Source: Collinsella sp. (GTDB lineage Bacteria; Actinomycetota; Coriobacteriia; Coriobacteriales; Coriobacteriaceae). Taken from it: a stretch of DNA of 64,000 nt. The translations under genes were made by a program, and so were the position numbers. Positions 8,543 to 18,445 of this stretch are shown here, in pieces. The notes under the pieces are model-generated. The model was not told the DNA's origin. It saw only the letters and a program-made list of their open reading frames with translations, and ran no database searches. The DNA is taken from NCBI GenBank assembly GCA_018381235.1, contig JAGZSF010000010.1:1-64000 (forward strand). The letters run 5' to 3'. Numbering within the stretch: position 1 is the stretch's first letter; each line of letters begins with the position of its first letter.

Positions 8543-9260
8543 GGGGAAGGTCCTCTCCCTCGGCCATGCGGCCGAGCAGAATCGCGGTTACGGGACGCAG
8601 GTCCTCGGGCACCGTCACCTTAAGGTTATCGCGCGGGCTCTGGACGCAGCGGACGCGCCCACCCATGCGCTCGACCAGCGAAGAATCGTCGGTGCCGATA
8701 AAGCCCTCGGCGATGGCTGCGGTGTGGGCGCGCTTCATGGCGTCGACGCTAAAGATCTGCGGCGTCTGTGCGGCCCAATAAAGTTCGCGCGGCGGCGTCT
8801 CGACGATATTATCGCCGTCGACGATCTTGAGCGTGTCGATCGCGGGCTGGCCGCACACGACACCGTCGAGGGTACGGTCGCTCACGAGCACGTCGATAGC
8901 GTGATCGATGGCCTCGGTCGTAATGAGCGGACGAGCGCCGTCGTGAATGGCGACGTATTCAAAGCCCGCCGGAACCGCATGCACGCCGGCACGGGTGGAA
9001 TCCTGGCGGGTCTCGCCGGCATCGGCAAAGCTGATAGGCGTGTCATAGCCAAACGGGTCGATGGCCAGGCGGCGCATCTCGGCACGACGCTCGGCAGGGC
9101 AAACCACGACGATGTGGCCGACCCTTTCGACCCGATCAAATGCGCGGATGGACCAGCTCATAAGCGGACGACCCGCTACATTGACGAGTTGCTTGCCACC
9201 GGGGTTACCAAAGCGCTGGCCGCTGCCACCGGCAACGACCACGGCGCATACGGGCGCCAT
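8532..9260 (-). CDS. ispD: 2-C-methyl-D-erythritol 4-phosphate cytidylyltransferase
   Basis: 242 residues. It transfers CMP from CTP to methylerythritol 4-phosphate in the MEP isoprenoid pathway. The nucleotide-binding loop VVAGGSGQRFG is at the N-terminus, IHDGARPLI lies near residue 105, and there is a C-terminal NLKVTVPEDL motif. The start ATG shares one base with the disA stop codon, and ispF follows with an overlap. Confidence 0.95.
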   Translation of the reverse strand: MAPVCAVVVAGGSGQRFGNPGGKQLVNVAGRPLMSWSIRAFDRVERVGHIVVVCPAERRAEMRRLAIDPFGYDTPISFADAGETRQDSTRAGVHAVPAGFEYVAIHDGARPLITTEAIDHAIDVLVSDRTLDGVVCGQPAIDTLKIVDGDNIVETPPRELYWAAQTPQIFSVDAMKRAHTAAIAEGFIGTDDSSLVERMGGRVRCVQSPRDNLKVTVPEDLRPVTAILLGRMAEGEDLPHVQ

Positions 9261-10327
9261 TATGCGTTCCCCTGTTTGGTGCCCTTCATGCGGTACAGGG
9301 AGTCCGCAAGAATGGCAGGGTTGTTAACGCCAAAGTCGCCCAAGCGCTCCGGATCCTCGCTGATGTCGTCCATGAGTTCCTGCAGCGAGCCGTACTCGTC
9401 GACAATCTTCTCGGCCACGCCGTCGCGCACGACGGACACGCGCGAAAGCGTGCGCAGGCCCAGCGGCGTCATGACAGAGTCCTCATCCAGGTCGTCATAA
9501 CCCAGAACCGCCGCCACATGCTGTGGGTCGGACAGGTCCTTAGGCGTCATGCGAGCGAGCTCGGCGCGAATCTTCTCGGCATTGGCCTCGGAGGAGTCAC
9601 TCGCGTAGTCGCGGATCATCAGGTCGTATTCGGTATCCATACTGGAGCCCGCGAGCTGCTCGAGCTGCATCTGCACGAGCTTGCCCTGGTTACCCAGCTT
9701 GACAATGCAATCCTTAAGCTCGGTCTTTGCCTGCTGCATAATCTCGAAGCTCGAGAAAATACCGGTAATGTCGGCGAGCGTAACGTAGTCGTCGAGCTCA
9801 AGGGCTGTCAGGCGCAGCAAGGAGCGATCGAGCGACTGACGAGTGGTCTGAAGCGTGGCGACGAGCTGGTTGACCGAGCTCATGATGGTGGTGACAGGCT
9901 GGATCTCGTAGCTCTTGCCGTGAACGTACACGTTAACGACGGCACGACGGGCCGAGACCGAGATCACGATGGCGTCGGTGAGCACCGACATGCGAGCGGC
10001 AGTACGGTGACGCATGCCCGTCTCGCTCGTGGCAAGCGAGGGATCGGGATTGAGGTGGAAGTTGGCGCGCAGGATCTGGGTGAGGTCACCGTCGATGACG
10101 ATGGCACCGTCCATCTTGGAGAGCTCGAACAGACGGTTCGAGGTGAACGAAATGTTGAGCGGGAAGCCGTCGTTACCGGCAGCGAGCACGTTTTCGGTGT
10201 CGCCGACGCAGATAAGGGCGCCCAGGTGACCGGCGATGATCATGTCGAGGGCGGTGCGGATCGGCTGACCAGGTGCCGTCAGGCGGATGGCCTGTTCCAT
10301 ACGCTTTTGCAGCTCGTTCTTATCCAA
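9260..10327 (-). CDS. disA: Diadenylate cyclase DisA (DNA integrity scanning protein)
   Basis: 355 residues. It makes c-di-AMP from two ATP and, in Bacillus, scans DNA for branched structures. The DAC domain has DGA at residues 73-75 and RHRTAARM at 106-113. The central linker and a C-terminal helix-hairpin-helix DNA-binding domain (VSVVRDGVAEKIVDEYGSLQ) follow. The start is a TTG with GGGAG about 10 bases upstream. It is the first gene of disA-ispD-ispF-cysS-rlmB-yacP; the usual upstream radA is not here. Confidence 0.95.
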   Translation of the reverse strand: MDKNELQKRMEQAIRLTAPGQPIRTALDMIIAGHLGALICVGDTENVLAAGNDGFPLNISFTSNRLFELSKMDGAIVIDGDLTQILRANFHLNPDPSLATSETGMRHRTAARMSVLTDAIVISVSARRAVVNVYVHGKSYEIQPVTTIMSSVNQLVATLQTTRQSLDRSLLRLTALELDDYVTLADITGIFSSFEIMQQAKTELKDCIVKLGNQGKLVQMQLEQLAGSSMDTEYDLMIRDYASDSSEANAEKIRAELARMTPKDLSDPQHVAAVLGYDDLDEDSVMTPLGLRTLSRVSVVRDGVAEKIVDEYGSLQELMDDISEDPERLGDFGVNNPAILADSLYRMKGTKQGNA

Positions 10328-10486
10328 GGCATCGCTCCCATCGTATACGCTCCATAAACGCTAAATAGTTTCTCACGGTTTGTCCCCGCGGCGCTCGCGA
10401 AATCCGATGCTTACAGAATGAGCGAACACAGCTGAGAGCCCCAACCCAAAATGAGCTGTCATGTGGTAGCATCGGGATTCGCATAT

Positions 10487-10622
10487 ATGAGGGAGTAGTC
10501 GCGTAGCCGGGTTCGCCTCCGGTGGCGCGGTAAGTCAACACACTGGCCGATGCGGCCTGGCTTGCCTTAATGAACGAGACTCGTGGCTGTGCGCGCAACG
10601 CGTACGCCACGGGTCTTTTTTT
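10487..10622 (+). ncRNA. Mn2+ riboswitch (yybP-ykoY leader)
   Basis: Conserved aptamer elements are GGGAGTAG at 10491-10498 and AACGAGACT at 10573-10581. The arms between them match the yybP-ykoY family. The final GACT of the aptamer also starts the terminator stem (GACTCGTGGC with GCCACGGGTC, 10578-10615), which is followed by a run of T. Ligand-bound and terminator forms are therefore mutually exclusive. It lies upstream of mntP, a Mn2+ efflux gene, which fits activation by Mn2+. Confidence 0.88.
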
Positions 10623-10675
10623 GTTACTCCCCCAAGAGGTACACGCGGGCCTGCCCGCAGAGAGGGAGCCAGACT

Positions 10676-11260
10676 ATGGGACTCGCAGAGCTCGTGTTGC
10701 TCGCCGTTGGCCTTTCGATGGACGCCTTTGCCGTTTCCATCTGCAAGGGTCTCGGCATGAAAAAGATCAACCTTAAAGTCGCCGTGGTGCTCGGCCTGTT
10801 CTTTGGCGGCTTCCAGGCCGGCATGCCCGTGATCGGATGGGCGCTTGGCAGCCAATTCATGGGCATCATCGGCCCTATCGACCACTGGATCGCCTTTATC
10901 CTTTTGGCCTTTATCGGCGGCAAAATGCTGTGGGAAGCCTTTACCGAGGACGAGGATGAGGACGAAGGCGACGGCAAGGATGCCGAAAAGATCGACCTGG
11001 GCGAGTACCTGATCCTCGCCATCGCCACCTCAATCGACGCGCTCGCCGTGGGTATCTCGTTTGCCGCGCTCTCGGTCGACATCGTGCCCGCCGTGTCGCT
11101 TATCGGCATCACGACGTTTATCTTCTCCGTTGCCGGCGTGGCGATTGGCCACACCTTTGGTGCACGCTACGAAAAACCCGCCACCATCGTCGGCGGCGTC
11201 GTGCTCATCCTCATCGGGCTTAAGATCTTACTTGAGCATCTGGGGATTCTCGCGATATAA
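10676..11260 (+). CDS. mntP: Manganese efflux pump MntP
   Basis: 194-residue inner-membrane exporter with six predicted helices in two homologous halves. The repeated transport motif appears as LSMDAFAVS (Asp16) and TSIDALAVG. An acidic loop (EDEDEDEGDG, around residues 85-95) joins the halves. The ATG at 10676 is chosen because AGAGGGAG precedes it and the family begins there; the frame upstream is riboswitch RNA. Control by the Mn2+ riboswitch just upstream supports the substrate. Confidence 0.93.
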   Translation: MGLAELVLLAVGLSMDAFAVSICKGLGMKKINLKVAVVLGLFFGGFQAGMPVIGWALGSQFMGIIGPIDHWIAFILLAFIGGKMLWEAFTEDEDEDEGDGKDAEKIDLGEYLILAIATSIDALAVGISFAALSVDIVPAVSLIGITTFIFSVAGVAIGHTFGARYEKPATIVGGVVLILIGLKILLEHLGILAI

Positions 11261-11299
11261 AAAGTGCCTCTCATAAGCTCAACGTCAATGTAGAAGTCT

Positions 11300-11371
11300 C
11301 ATGCAGAGTTTTGCATAATGCCTATTCGTGCAGACTTTTGCATGTCATACTGATATGCAAAAGTCTGCACG
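11300..11371. promoter_or_regulatory. HipB-type operators upstream of hipBA
   Basis: A perfect inverted repeat of 17 bp, CGTGCAGACTTTTGCAT (11327-11343) and its complement (11355-11371), is separated by 11 bases. A third site, CATGCAGAGTTTTGCAT at 11300-11316, matches at 15 of 17. Three spaced operators before hipB fit cooperative autorepression by HipAB. Confidence 0.8.
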
Positions 11372-11384
11372 TTAGGAGATTGCC

Positions 11385-11816
11385 GTGGATACCCTTCCCA
11401 TCACCACGCCGCGCCAAGCTGGCATCTACGTGCGCCAGGCACGCGACTCACAGGGAATCACCCGTGCGGCCCTCGCTAAAAAAGCCGGCGTTTCGGAGCG
11501 TCTGCTCGCATCGCTCGAGCTAGGAGATGCCACCGGCATTCGACTCGACAAGTTGCTGACCGTCTTTAACGCACTCGGCATTGGTCTCTTCGCGCAAAGC
11601 GATAACGACTCCATCGCATCGCCCTCCGAACATCCGACGACGATAGTGAACCTCCCTATCGCGAACTCGAATACCCTGCCAAAGCCAAGCGCAGGCAGAC
11701 GACCCACTCGACAAGGAACGCCATCTTCCTATGGTGCCTTGCTGGCCCAAATCGCAGCCGAGCAAGGCCTTTCCGGCACTTCAAACCTCTCCTTTGGCTG
11801 CAAGGTTGTGAAATAA
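11385..11816 (+). CDS. hipB: HipB-like antitoxin, XRE-family regulator
   Basis: 143 residues. An XRE helix-turn-helix occupies residues ~10-65 (GIYVRQARDSQGITRAALAK, then AGVSERLLASLE). The rest is a longer, low-complexity tail rich in Pro, Ser and Arg. HipB proteins bind operator palindromes and neutralise the partner kinase HipA. The GTG start at 11385 has TAGGAG about 9 bases upstream. The stop codon is immediately followed by the hipA ATG, so the two are surely co-translated. Longer than E. coli HipB (88 residues). Confidence 0.85.
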   Translation: MDTLPITTPRQAGIYVRQARDSQGITRAALAKKAGVSERLLASLELGDATGIRLDKLLTVFNALGIGLFAQSDNDSIASPSEHPTTIVNLPIANSNTLPKPSAGRRPTRQGTPSSYGALLAQIAAEQGLSGTSNLSFGCKVVK

Positions 11817-13121
11817 ATGGCAGAGATGGAGCTCGCGACCCTCATTTGTGGCGAAATCGCCGGCACTCTCCGCCAAGACGAGCATGGACTCTGCAGCTTT
11901 GCATACGCCCCAACCTATCGCGGAGCACCGTTATCGCTAACAATGCCGCTTTCCAATCGCACGTATGGCCATAGCATCGTCCGCCCGTTCCTATTTGGCC
12001 TTTTGCCCGACAGTCAAGAGCAGCGTCGCGCTATTGCCACCGAGCATGATGTTGCATCCAACAACCCCGTCGCCCTCTTGTGCCATATCGGTCTAGACTG
12101 CGCGGGGGCCGTTCAGTTTTGTCGAGCCGATCAATTAGACGCCGCCCGCGGCAGGGTCTCGGCATACCGCCCGCTTACCAATTCTCAAATCGCTCACAAG
12201 CTCAAAGCAATTCGCGATGACGAAAGAGAGACATGGATGGGCTCCAACGAAAGCTGGTCCCTGGGCGGCAATCAAGGCAAATTTGCACTAGCTTGGCATG
12301 ATGGCCAATGGTGCGAATGTCTAGGGTCATCCCCCACTACCCATATCTTCAAAAATGGTGTCGTTGGGTTCAAACATCAGGCCTTAAACGAATTCGTCTG
12401 CATGAAAACGGCTCGGCGTGTTGGCATTCCAACTGCCAACGTCTCCTATTACACATTTGAAGACGAAGCCGCGCTCGTCGTTGAACGGTACGACAGAATG
12501 GTCAATAGCAGCGGAAATATCGAAAGGCTGCATCAGGAGGACTTTTGCCAGGCGCTCGGTGTATTGCCAATCCAGAAATACACCGCCGACGGAGGACCAA
12601 CTACACGAGACATCCAAGAACGACTGATTAACACAGTCCCCCACCACATGAATCTTGTGCTTTTTACCTATATGTTGTTCTATAACGCCATTATCGGAGC
12701 GCCTGACGCACACGCTAAAAACTACTCGCTCATCCTTGGCAAAGGCACAAACGCGGCGCTCGCACCCATGTACGATGTCGCATCGGGGCTGGCATACGAG
12801 CGCATGCGCCGCCGGGCGCGCCTTGCCATGAGCGTTGGCGGCGAAAATCGTGTGGGGCGCATCGGTCCAGGCGCTATCCGCCGATACCACGGTATGGGCG
12901 ACCCCGCGCTGGAGGCGGCACTCACCGATGCCGGGCTATCCGAGAAGTTTTGCTTTGCGACCATGATGGACCTCGCCTACGAGGTGCCCATTTGCATGGA
13001 AGAGGTCATGGACGAATACGCCGACCTGCCCGGCATGGCGGACCTGCGCGAGCATATGCTCGGCCCCGTCCGCGAAAACTGCCAGCGCACCCTCGACCTC
13101 ATCAAGGCAGAAATGGACTAG
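11817..13121 (+). CDS. hipA: HipA-family serine/threonine kinase toxin
   Basis: 434 residues. The N-terminal subdomain (couple_hipA) contains LPDSQEQRRAI. The ATP-binding loop is LGGNQGKFAL near residue 148. The catalytic motif PDAHAKN lies near residue 296 and the metal-binding MYDVASG near 315. E. coli HipA phosphorylates glutamyl-tRNA synthetase and induces persistence; the target here is unproven. All catalytic motifs look intact and the gene follows hipB without a gap. Confidence 0.9.
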   Translation: MAEMELATLICGEIAGTLRQDEHGLCSFAYAPTYRGAPLSLTMPLSNRTYGHSIVRPFLFGLLPDSQEQRRAIATEHDVASNNPVALLCHIGLDCAGAVQFCRADQLDAARGRVSAYRPLTNSQIAHKLKAIRDDERETWMGSNESWSLGGNQGKFALAWHDGQWCECLGSSPTTHIFKNGVVGFKHQALNEFVCMKTARRVGIPTANVSYYTFEDEAALVVERYDRMVNSSGNIERLHQEDFCQALGVLPIQKYTADGGPTTRDIQERLINTVPHHMNLVLFTYMLFYNAIIGAPDAHAKNYSLILGKGTNAALAPMYDVASGLAYERMRRRARLAMSVGGENRVGRIGPGAIRRYHGMGDPALEAALTDAGLSEKFCFATMMDLAYEVPICMEEVMDEYADLPGMADLREHMLGPVRENCQRTLDLIKAEMD

Positions 13122-13151
13122 GTGGCCTTAATTTCGCAATTATCAAACAAA

Positions 13152-13195
13152 AGAGAGGGGACACCCGTCGCAAAAGACCGGGTGCCCCCTCTCAT
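13152..13195 (+). terminator. Terminator after hipBA (bidirectional-looking)
   Basis: A long GC-rich stem, GAGAGGGGACACCCG with CGGGTGCCCCCTCTC, lies between the convergent hipA and pepD genes. Confidence 0.75.
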
Positions 13196-13248
13196 AATGT
13201 CATTTGCAATCCGCTAGCACGTGGCTCGGACTGCTGCTAGCGCAACCT

Positions 13249-14706
13249 TTACGCAGCGAGGCGCTTGAGGACGTCGATGAGCAGCTCGTAGAAGCGCTCG
13301 GCAGAAGCGAGCTCCATGCTCTCGTCCGGGGTATGGACATCGGAGAGCGTCGGGCCCACGGCGATGGCGTCCAGGCCGTGCAGGGCCTCGACAAACAGGC
13401 CGCACTCAAGGCCGGCGTGAATGGACTCGATGCGCAGCTCGGAGCCAAAGAGCTCGCGATAGCTCTCGACAAAGACGTCGCGGATCGGCGAATGCTCGGC
13501 ATAGCTCCAGCCGGGATACTCGAACTCGAACTTGGCGTCGAAGCCCAGGACATCGGCCAGCATCTGCAGGCGGTCCTTGAACTCGTTCTGCAGCGAGGTG
13601 ATCGAGGAGCGCGGGGACAGCATGATCTTGACCTGGTCGTCAGAGGTGGCAACCACGCCGATGTTGGAGGAAACCTCGACGGAGCCGTCGGTGGCGACGT
13701 TGCGGCGGATCACGCCGTTGGGGGCAAGACGCAGGGCGCGGATGAGGGCAAGCGCGGACTTCTGGTCCATGGCCTCAACCTCGGCGTCGTCGGCAATCTC
13801 GACGGTGCAGGTAAAACCGGGGTCGAAGACCTCGAGCTCGGCGGTGACGTCGGCGATGATGCCCTTGGCGACCTGCGCCGCGGCTTCGGCCGCAGCGTGA
13901 TCGGCATAGACCAGAACGGCCTTGCACTCACGGTTGATGGCGTTGTCCTTGGTGCCGCCGTTGAAGCTGACGATGGCGGGCTCGCCGGCGACCATCAGGC
14001 GGTCGATGATGCGGGCCATGATGAGGTTTCCGTTGCCGCGCTCCAGGTTGATATCACTGCCGGAGTGGCCGCCCAACAGACCGGAAATGTCGAGCGTGAG
14101 GGTGCTACCGGTCTTGTGCTCGCGCACGATGGGGCAGGTGTAGGTAACGACGACGCCGCCGGCGCAGCTGACGGTGGCAACGCCCTCCTCCTCGGAGTCG
14201 AGGTTGATCATGGTGCGGGCGCTGATCTGGGACTTGTCGAGCGTTTCGGCGCCAACCAGGCCGGTCTCCTCGTCGGTGGTGAACACGCACTCGAGGGCCG
14301 GATGGGCAATCGAATCGTCGTTGAGCACAGTAAGCATAAGCGCGACGGCGATACCATTGTCGGCGCCCAGGGTGGTGCCGTTGGCGGTAAGGACGCCGTC
14401 CTTGACGACCAGGTCGATACCATCGGTCGTAAAGTCGTGCTCAACGGAGCCCAACTTGTCGCACACCATATCGATGTGGCCCTGCAGCATCACGGTCGGG
14501 GCATTCTCGGCGCCGGCAGATGCGGGCTTGCGAATGATGACGTTGTAGACCTCGTCCTGATACACATCGAGACCGCGCTCCTTGGCAAACGCGACAAGGA
14601 AATCGCTGATGCCCTTCTCGTTGCCAGACCCACGGGGGATCGCGCTGATCTCCTCAAAGAAATGGAACAGCTGGGCGGGCTCGTAGCCGGTAATCTTGTA
14701 GTCCAT
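13249..14706 (-). CDS. pepD: Aminoacyl-histidine dipeptidase (Xaa-His dipeptidase)
   Basis: 485-residue M20-family metallopeptidase that cleaves Xaa-His and related dipeptides in the cytoplasm. Zinc-site motifs are MLQGHIDMV (~residue 80), LGADNGIA (~120) and FTTDEETGLVGA (~150), with the dimerisation domain in the middle and CGLFVEALHG near the end. The ATG at 14706 follows AAGGAGGCACC; the open frame extends further upstream but without family similarity. Confidence 0.92.
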   Translation of the reverse strand: MDYKITGYEPAQLFHFFEEISAIPRGSGNEKGISDFLVAFAKERGLDVYQDEVYNVIIRKPASAGAENAPTVMLQGHIDMVCDKLGSVEHDFTTDGIDLVVKDGVLTANGTTLGADNGIAVALMLTVLNDDSIAHPALECVFTTDEETGLVGAETLDKSQISARTMINLDSEEEGVATVSCAGGVVVTYTCPIVREHKTGSTLTLDISGLLGGHSGSDINLERGNGNLIMARIIDRLMVAGEPAIVSFNGGTKDNAINRECKAVLVYADHAAAEAAAQVAKGIIADVTAELEVFDPGFTCTVEIADDAEVEAMDQKSALALIRALRLAPNGVIRRNVATDGSVEVSSNIGVVATSDDQVKIMLSPRSSITSLQNEFKDRLQMLADVLGFDAKFEFEYPGWSYAEHSPIRDVFVESYRELFGSELRIESIHAGLECGLFVEALHGLDAIAVGPTLSDVHTPDESMELASAERFYELLIDVLKRLAA

Positions 14707-14860
14707 GGTGCCTCCTTGGCGCAACTGGTTAGACAGTAAGACATGCGACTTGTATATTCCCAGACTTTGCGTGCATAAACCAGTCGAAAACGCCGAGCGC
14801 CCTCGCATCATCGGCTAACGGTGGACCGTATAGCGTAACGGTCACAACTTCCGCAGCTCT

Positions 14861-14896
14861 ACAAATCGAGGCGCCCTTTCCGGAGCGCCTCGATTG
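14861..14896 (-). terminator. Terminator of clpC
   Basis: An 11-bp stem AATCGAGGCGC/GCGCCTCGATT lies 25 bases past the clpC stop codon, with a short T-rich tail on the minus strand. Confidence 0.7.
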
Positions 14897-14920
14897 CGCG
14901 TATCAAATTGTCGCCACGCC

Positions 14921-17563
14921 CTACAGCGCGCCGGAACCGGCTTGCATCATGCCGCCGGGGCCCGAGGTCACGCCGCCGCTCACGGGCGCGACGTTGCCGG
15001 TGTGCGGAGCCGCCGGGGCGGTATCGCCACCGAGCGTGCCCGCCGGACGCGGTGCCGGAATCTCGCCCGTGCCGTGACTAAAGACAAACTTGCCGTCGGC
15101 CACATCGCACTGAACGGTATCGCCCTCGCCCCACTCACCGGCCAGCAGTTCCTCGGACAGCGGGTCCTCAATGAGCTTTTGGATGGCACGGCGCAGCGGA
15201 CGCGCGCCATTGGTGAGGTCGGTGCCCTCGGCCACAATCTTGTCGTAGGCCGCATCGGTGAGCTTGATGTTCATGCCGTTGGCAATCAGGCGTTGACGCA
15301 GGTCGTCCACCAGCAGGTGCGCGATCTTGGTCAGATTCTCGCCCGAAAGCTTCTGGAACACCACGATGTCGTCGATACGGTTGAGCAGCTCGGGGCGGAA
15401 CAGGCGCTTAAGTTCGCCCATCGCACGGCCCTTAATCTCGCTCGAGGTAAGGCCCTGCTCACCGGTGGTGCCAAAACCGACGCTCGCATCCTGCACGATC
15501 TCGCGGGCGCCCACGTTGGACGTCATGATAATCACGGTATTGCGGAAGTCGACCGTCTTGCCCTGGCTATCAGTCAGGCGACCCTCCTCCAGCACCTGCA
15601 ACAAAATGTTGAAGATGTCGGGGTGCGCCTTCTCGATCTCGTCGAACAGCACGACCGAGTACGGGTGACGACGAACGGCCTTGGTAAGCTGACCGCCCTC
15701 GTCGTGGCCCACGTAACCCGGAGGGCTACCGATGAGCTTGGAGACCTCAAACTCGCTACCGAACTCGGACATATCGAAGCTGATGAGCGCGTCCTTGCTG
15801 CCAAAGAGATACTCGGCGAGCGTCTTGGCGAGCTCGGTTTTGCCCGTGCCGGTGGGGCCCAGGAAGATAAAGCTGCCGCCGGGGCGACGCGGGTCCTTGA
15901 GCGGCGAGCGGCTGCGGCGCACGGCCTTGGCAACGGCCTCGACGGCCTCGTCCTGACCGATGATGCGCGTCTTGAGCACGCTTTCGGCCTGCAGCAGGCG
16001 GCGGCTCTCGCTCTCGGTGAGCGAGGACACCGGCACGCCCGAGGTCACGGACACGATGTCGGCAATCTGGGAGACATCGATGGTGAGCGGGCTGGCGTCG
16101 AGCTCGGCCGTCCAGGCAGCCTTGGCCTCGGCGAGCTCAATCTCGGCAGCCTTTTGCTGCTCGGTGATCTCGGCGGCCTTGTTCATGTCGTCGCTCTCGG
16201 TGGCCTCCTGCGCGGCGGCCTTAAGCTCCTCCACGCGATGCTCGGCCTCGCGCACCGGCTCGGGCGCGCGGTTGGCGGCGATGCGGGCGCGGGCGCCGGC
16301 CTCGTCAATGAGGTCGATGGCCTTATCGGGCAGGAAGCGATCCTGGATGTAGCGGTCGGAGAGGTTCGCGGCGGCCTCGATAGCACCCTGCGTATAGCGC
16401 ACATGGTGGTGCTCCTCGTAGCGCGGCTTGAGCGCGGTCAGGATCTTGACCGTGTCCTCGACGCTCGGCTCCTCGACATCGATGGTCTGGAAGCGACGCT
16501 CGAAGGCCGGGTCCTTGGTGAGGTACTTGCGGAATTCCTCGGCCGTGGTGGCGCCGATAATCTGGAAGGCACCGCGCGCGAGCACGGGCTTGAGCATGGA
16601 GCTCGCGTCGATGGAGCCCTCGGCAGAGCCGGCACCGATGATGGTGTGCATCTCGTCAATAAACAGGATGACGTCGTCAGCTTCGGTGGCCTCCTGGATC
16701 ACGTTCTTGAGGCGCTCCTCAAACTCACCGCGATACTTGGCGCCCGCAACGAGGCCCGGCAGGTCGAGCGTCCAGATGTTCTGGTTCATAAGGTTCTCGG
16801 GCACGTTGCCAGCTGCAATCTGCTGAGCCAGACCCTCGACGATGGCCGTCTTGCCCACGCCGGGGTCGCCCAAGATAAGCGGATTGTTCTTGGTGCGACG
16901 CGAAAGGATCTCCATCATACGCTGGACTTCCTTTTCGCGACCAATTACAGGGTCGAGCTCGCCGTCGCGCGCCTTCTGCGTAAGGTTGGTGGCGAACTGC
17001 TTAAGCGTATCGGTGCCGCTCCCCTTTTGCTGCGACGCGTCCGAGCCGCTAAAGAACGGCAGGCCCGCACCGGGACGCCCGGCACCGGCGCCGGCGAGCG
17101 GACGCTTCTTGTCCTGGTCCTTGGCGGTAAGTTTCTCGATAGCCTTTTTGATGGAGGCGGACGACACACCCAGGCGCATGAGGATGTCCATGGCCATGCC
17201 GTTACCCTCTTCGACGATGCCAATCAGCAAGTGCTCGGTCGACACGTAGGTCTGGTTGTTCTCACGTGCCACGCGGAAGGAGCGCTCCATCACGCTAATG
17301 ACGAGCGGCGTAAAGGCAAGCTTGGCAGCCTCGGTCTCCTCGCTGGGCTCGGGAACCGTGGTCTGGACCTCCTTGAGGGTGTCCATGATGTCGTCGTAGG
17401 AGATATCAAGCGAGCGCAGCGCCTCGGCAGCGATGCCCTCGTCCTCCTTGGCGAGTGCGAGCAGCAGGTGCTCGGTGCCCACCTTATTTGAGTGCAGATC
17501 GAGCGCCTCCTGTTTGGCCATCGACATGACCTTGCGCGCTCGATCGGTAAATCTATCTAACAT
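14921..17563 (-). CDS. clpC: ATP-dependent Clp protease ATP-binding subunit ClpC
   Basis: 880-residue AAA+ unfoldase that feeds proteins to ClpP. Two N-terminal Clp repeats occupy residues ~1-145. The first AAA domain has Walker A GDPGVGKT (~230) and Walker [13 protein letters not shown]/coiled middle segment ([19 protein letters not shown]) follows, and the second AAA domain has GPTGTGKT (~567) and [11 protein letters not shown]. The last ~45 residues are a Gly/Pro/Ala-rich tail. The ATG at 17563 ([12 protein letters not shown]) follows AAGGAAAC and matches the usual ClpC start. No ctsR-mcsAB genes are adjacent, so it appears monocistronic. Confidence 0.95.
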   Translation of the reverse strand: MLDRFTDRARKVMSMAKQEALDLHSNKVGTEHLLLALAKEDEGIAAEALRSLDISYDDIMDTLKEVQTTVPEPSEETEAAKLAFTPLVISVMERSFRVARENNQTYVSTEHLLIGIVEEGNGMAMDILMRLGVSSASIKKAIEKLTAKDQDKKRPLAGAGAGRPGAGLPFFSGSDASQQKGSGTDTLKQFATNLTQKARDGELDPVIGREKEVQRMMEILSRRTKNNPLILGDPGVGKTAIVEGLAQQIAAGNVPENLMNQNIWTLDLPGLVAGAKYRGEFEERLKNVIQEATEADDVILFIDEMHTIIGAGSAEGSIDASSMLKPVLARGAFQIIGATTAEEFRKYLTKDPAFERRFQTIDVEEPSVEDTVKILTALKPRYEEHHHVRYTQGAIEAAANLSDRYIQDRFLPDKAIDLIDEAGARARIAANRAPEPVREAEHRVEELKAAAQEATESDDMNKAAEITEQQKAAEIELAEAKAAWTAELDASPLTIDVSQIADIVSVTSGVPVSSLTESESRRLLQAESVLKTRIIGQDEAVEAVAKAVRRSRSPLKDPRRPGGSFIFLGPTGTGKTELAKTLAEYLFGSKDALISFDMSEFGSEFEVSKLIGSPPGYVGHDEGGQLTKAVRRHPYSVVLFDEIEKAHPDIFNILLQVLEEGRLTDSQGKTVDFRNTVIIMTSNVGAREIVQDASVGFGTTGEQGLTSSEIKGRAMGELKRLFRPELLNRIDDIVVFQKLSGENLTKIAHLLVDDLRQRLIANGMNIKLTDAAYDKIVAEGTDLTNGARPLRRAIQKLIEDPLSEELLAGEWGEGDTVQCDVADGKFVFSHGTGEIPAPRPAGTLGGDTAPAAPHTGNVAPVSGGVTSGPGGMMQAGSGAL

Positions 17564-17755
17564 GCTCGTTTCCTTACATGAGTTCATCGAAATCAAAACG
17601 CCCGCCCGTCGGCGGCGCTTTTGTCTCTTTACCCACAGGTTGTCTATGTTAACAGCTGGAGGAATATCTATAAACCCGGCTCACATGAATGCAGGTTATG
17701 ACCGCATCGCGGGACTCACCGCGCGATGCGCGACAGGCGCCCCGCAAGAGAAACC

Positions 17756-18445
17756 CTAGGCGTCTTTCACCACGTCGGGACTCGTCGCACGCGATGCGCG
17801 ATAGGCATCGGCCTCCTTGGAGACGCGTTCGAGCAGCTCGGATGTATCGACGCCCTCGACTTGCGCGACCGTTTCCACCGTCTGCATGGCGACCGCCCTC
17901 AGGTACGCGCACGCGCTGTCCCCCGGCTGCTCGAGGTCTATCTCCTCGCCGCCCTCCCGGGCAAAGCCGACCGCCATCACAAAGCCCATGATGCCCGAGA
18001 CCAGAAAGCCCACCGCAAAGCTCGAATCTGCCTTGAGCTCTTCTCCGTCGGGGTGGACGATCTCTCTCACGCGGTCGATGATGATCGTATGGATGCCCTG
18101 CACGACCTGCTCGGCGGCACCCGCCCTCATGGTGATGACGATGCGCCGCAGCAGGCAGCGGACGTCGCGCCGGTCGAACGCCGAAAGGTCGCCCTCGCTC
18201 GAAAAATGCCAGAGGGCATCGGTGATGAGCTCGTTATCCTGCAGCAGCTGGGCTATGGCGATGGCGACGAGTTCATCGAAATCGTGAAAATAGTAGTAAA
18301 ACGTTCCGCGATTGCACTGGGCGGCGCGGGTCACCTCGCCAACCGACAGCTCGAAGATGCTGTTGTTCTCGATGAGCTCCCAAAACGCCTCGATGATACG
18401 GGTGCGTGCATCGGGCGCATCGGCGTCCTTACGCGGTCTCGCCAT
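17756..18445 (-). CDS. TetR/AcrR-family transcriptional regulator
   Basis: 229 residues. The N-terminal HTH is clear (FELSVGEVTRAAQCNRGTFY, then YYFHDFDELV) and is followed by an all-helical ligand domain with no recognisable ligand class. The start (ATG 18445, or GTG 18454) lies inside the 3' end of the giant activase gene, whose stop is at 18429, so the two are translationally coupled. A perfect palindrome upstream of that operon is the obvious candidate operator, which would make this an autoregulated repressor of the activase. Confidence 0.85.
   Translation of the reverse strand: MARPRKDADAPDARTRIIEAFWELIENNSIFELSVGEVTRAAQCNRGTFYYYFHDFDELVAIAIAQLLQDNELITDALWHFSSEGDLSAFDRRDVRCLLRRIVITMRAGAAEQVVQGIHTIIIDRVREIVHPDGEELKADSSFAVGFLVSGIMGFVMAVGFAREGGEEIDLEQPGDSACAYLRAVAMQTVETVAQVEGVDTSELLERVSKEADAYRASRATSPDVVKDA

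Noticed and set aside
14894..17491. An 865-residue open frame on the plus strand opposite clpC
   Set aside because: It is a mirror of the clpC codons; the minus strand carries all ClpC motifs, and this frame has no recognisable domain.
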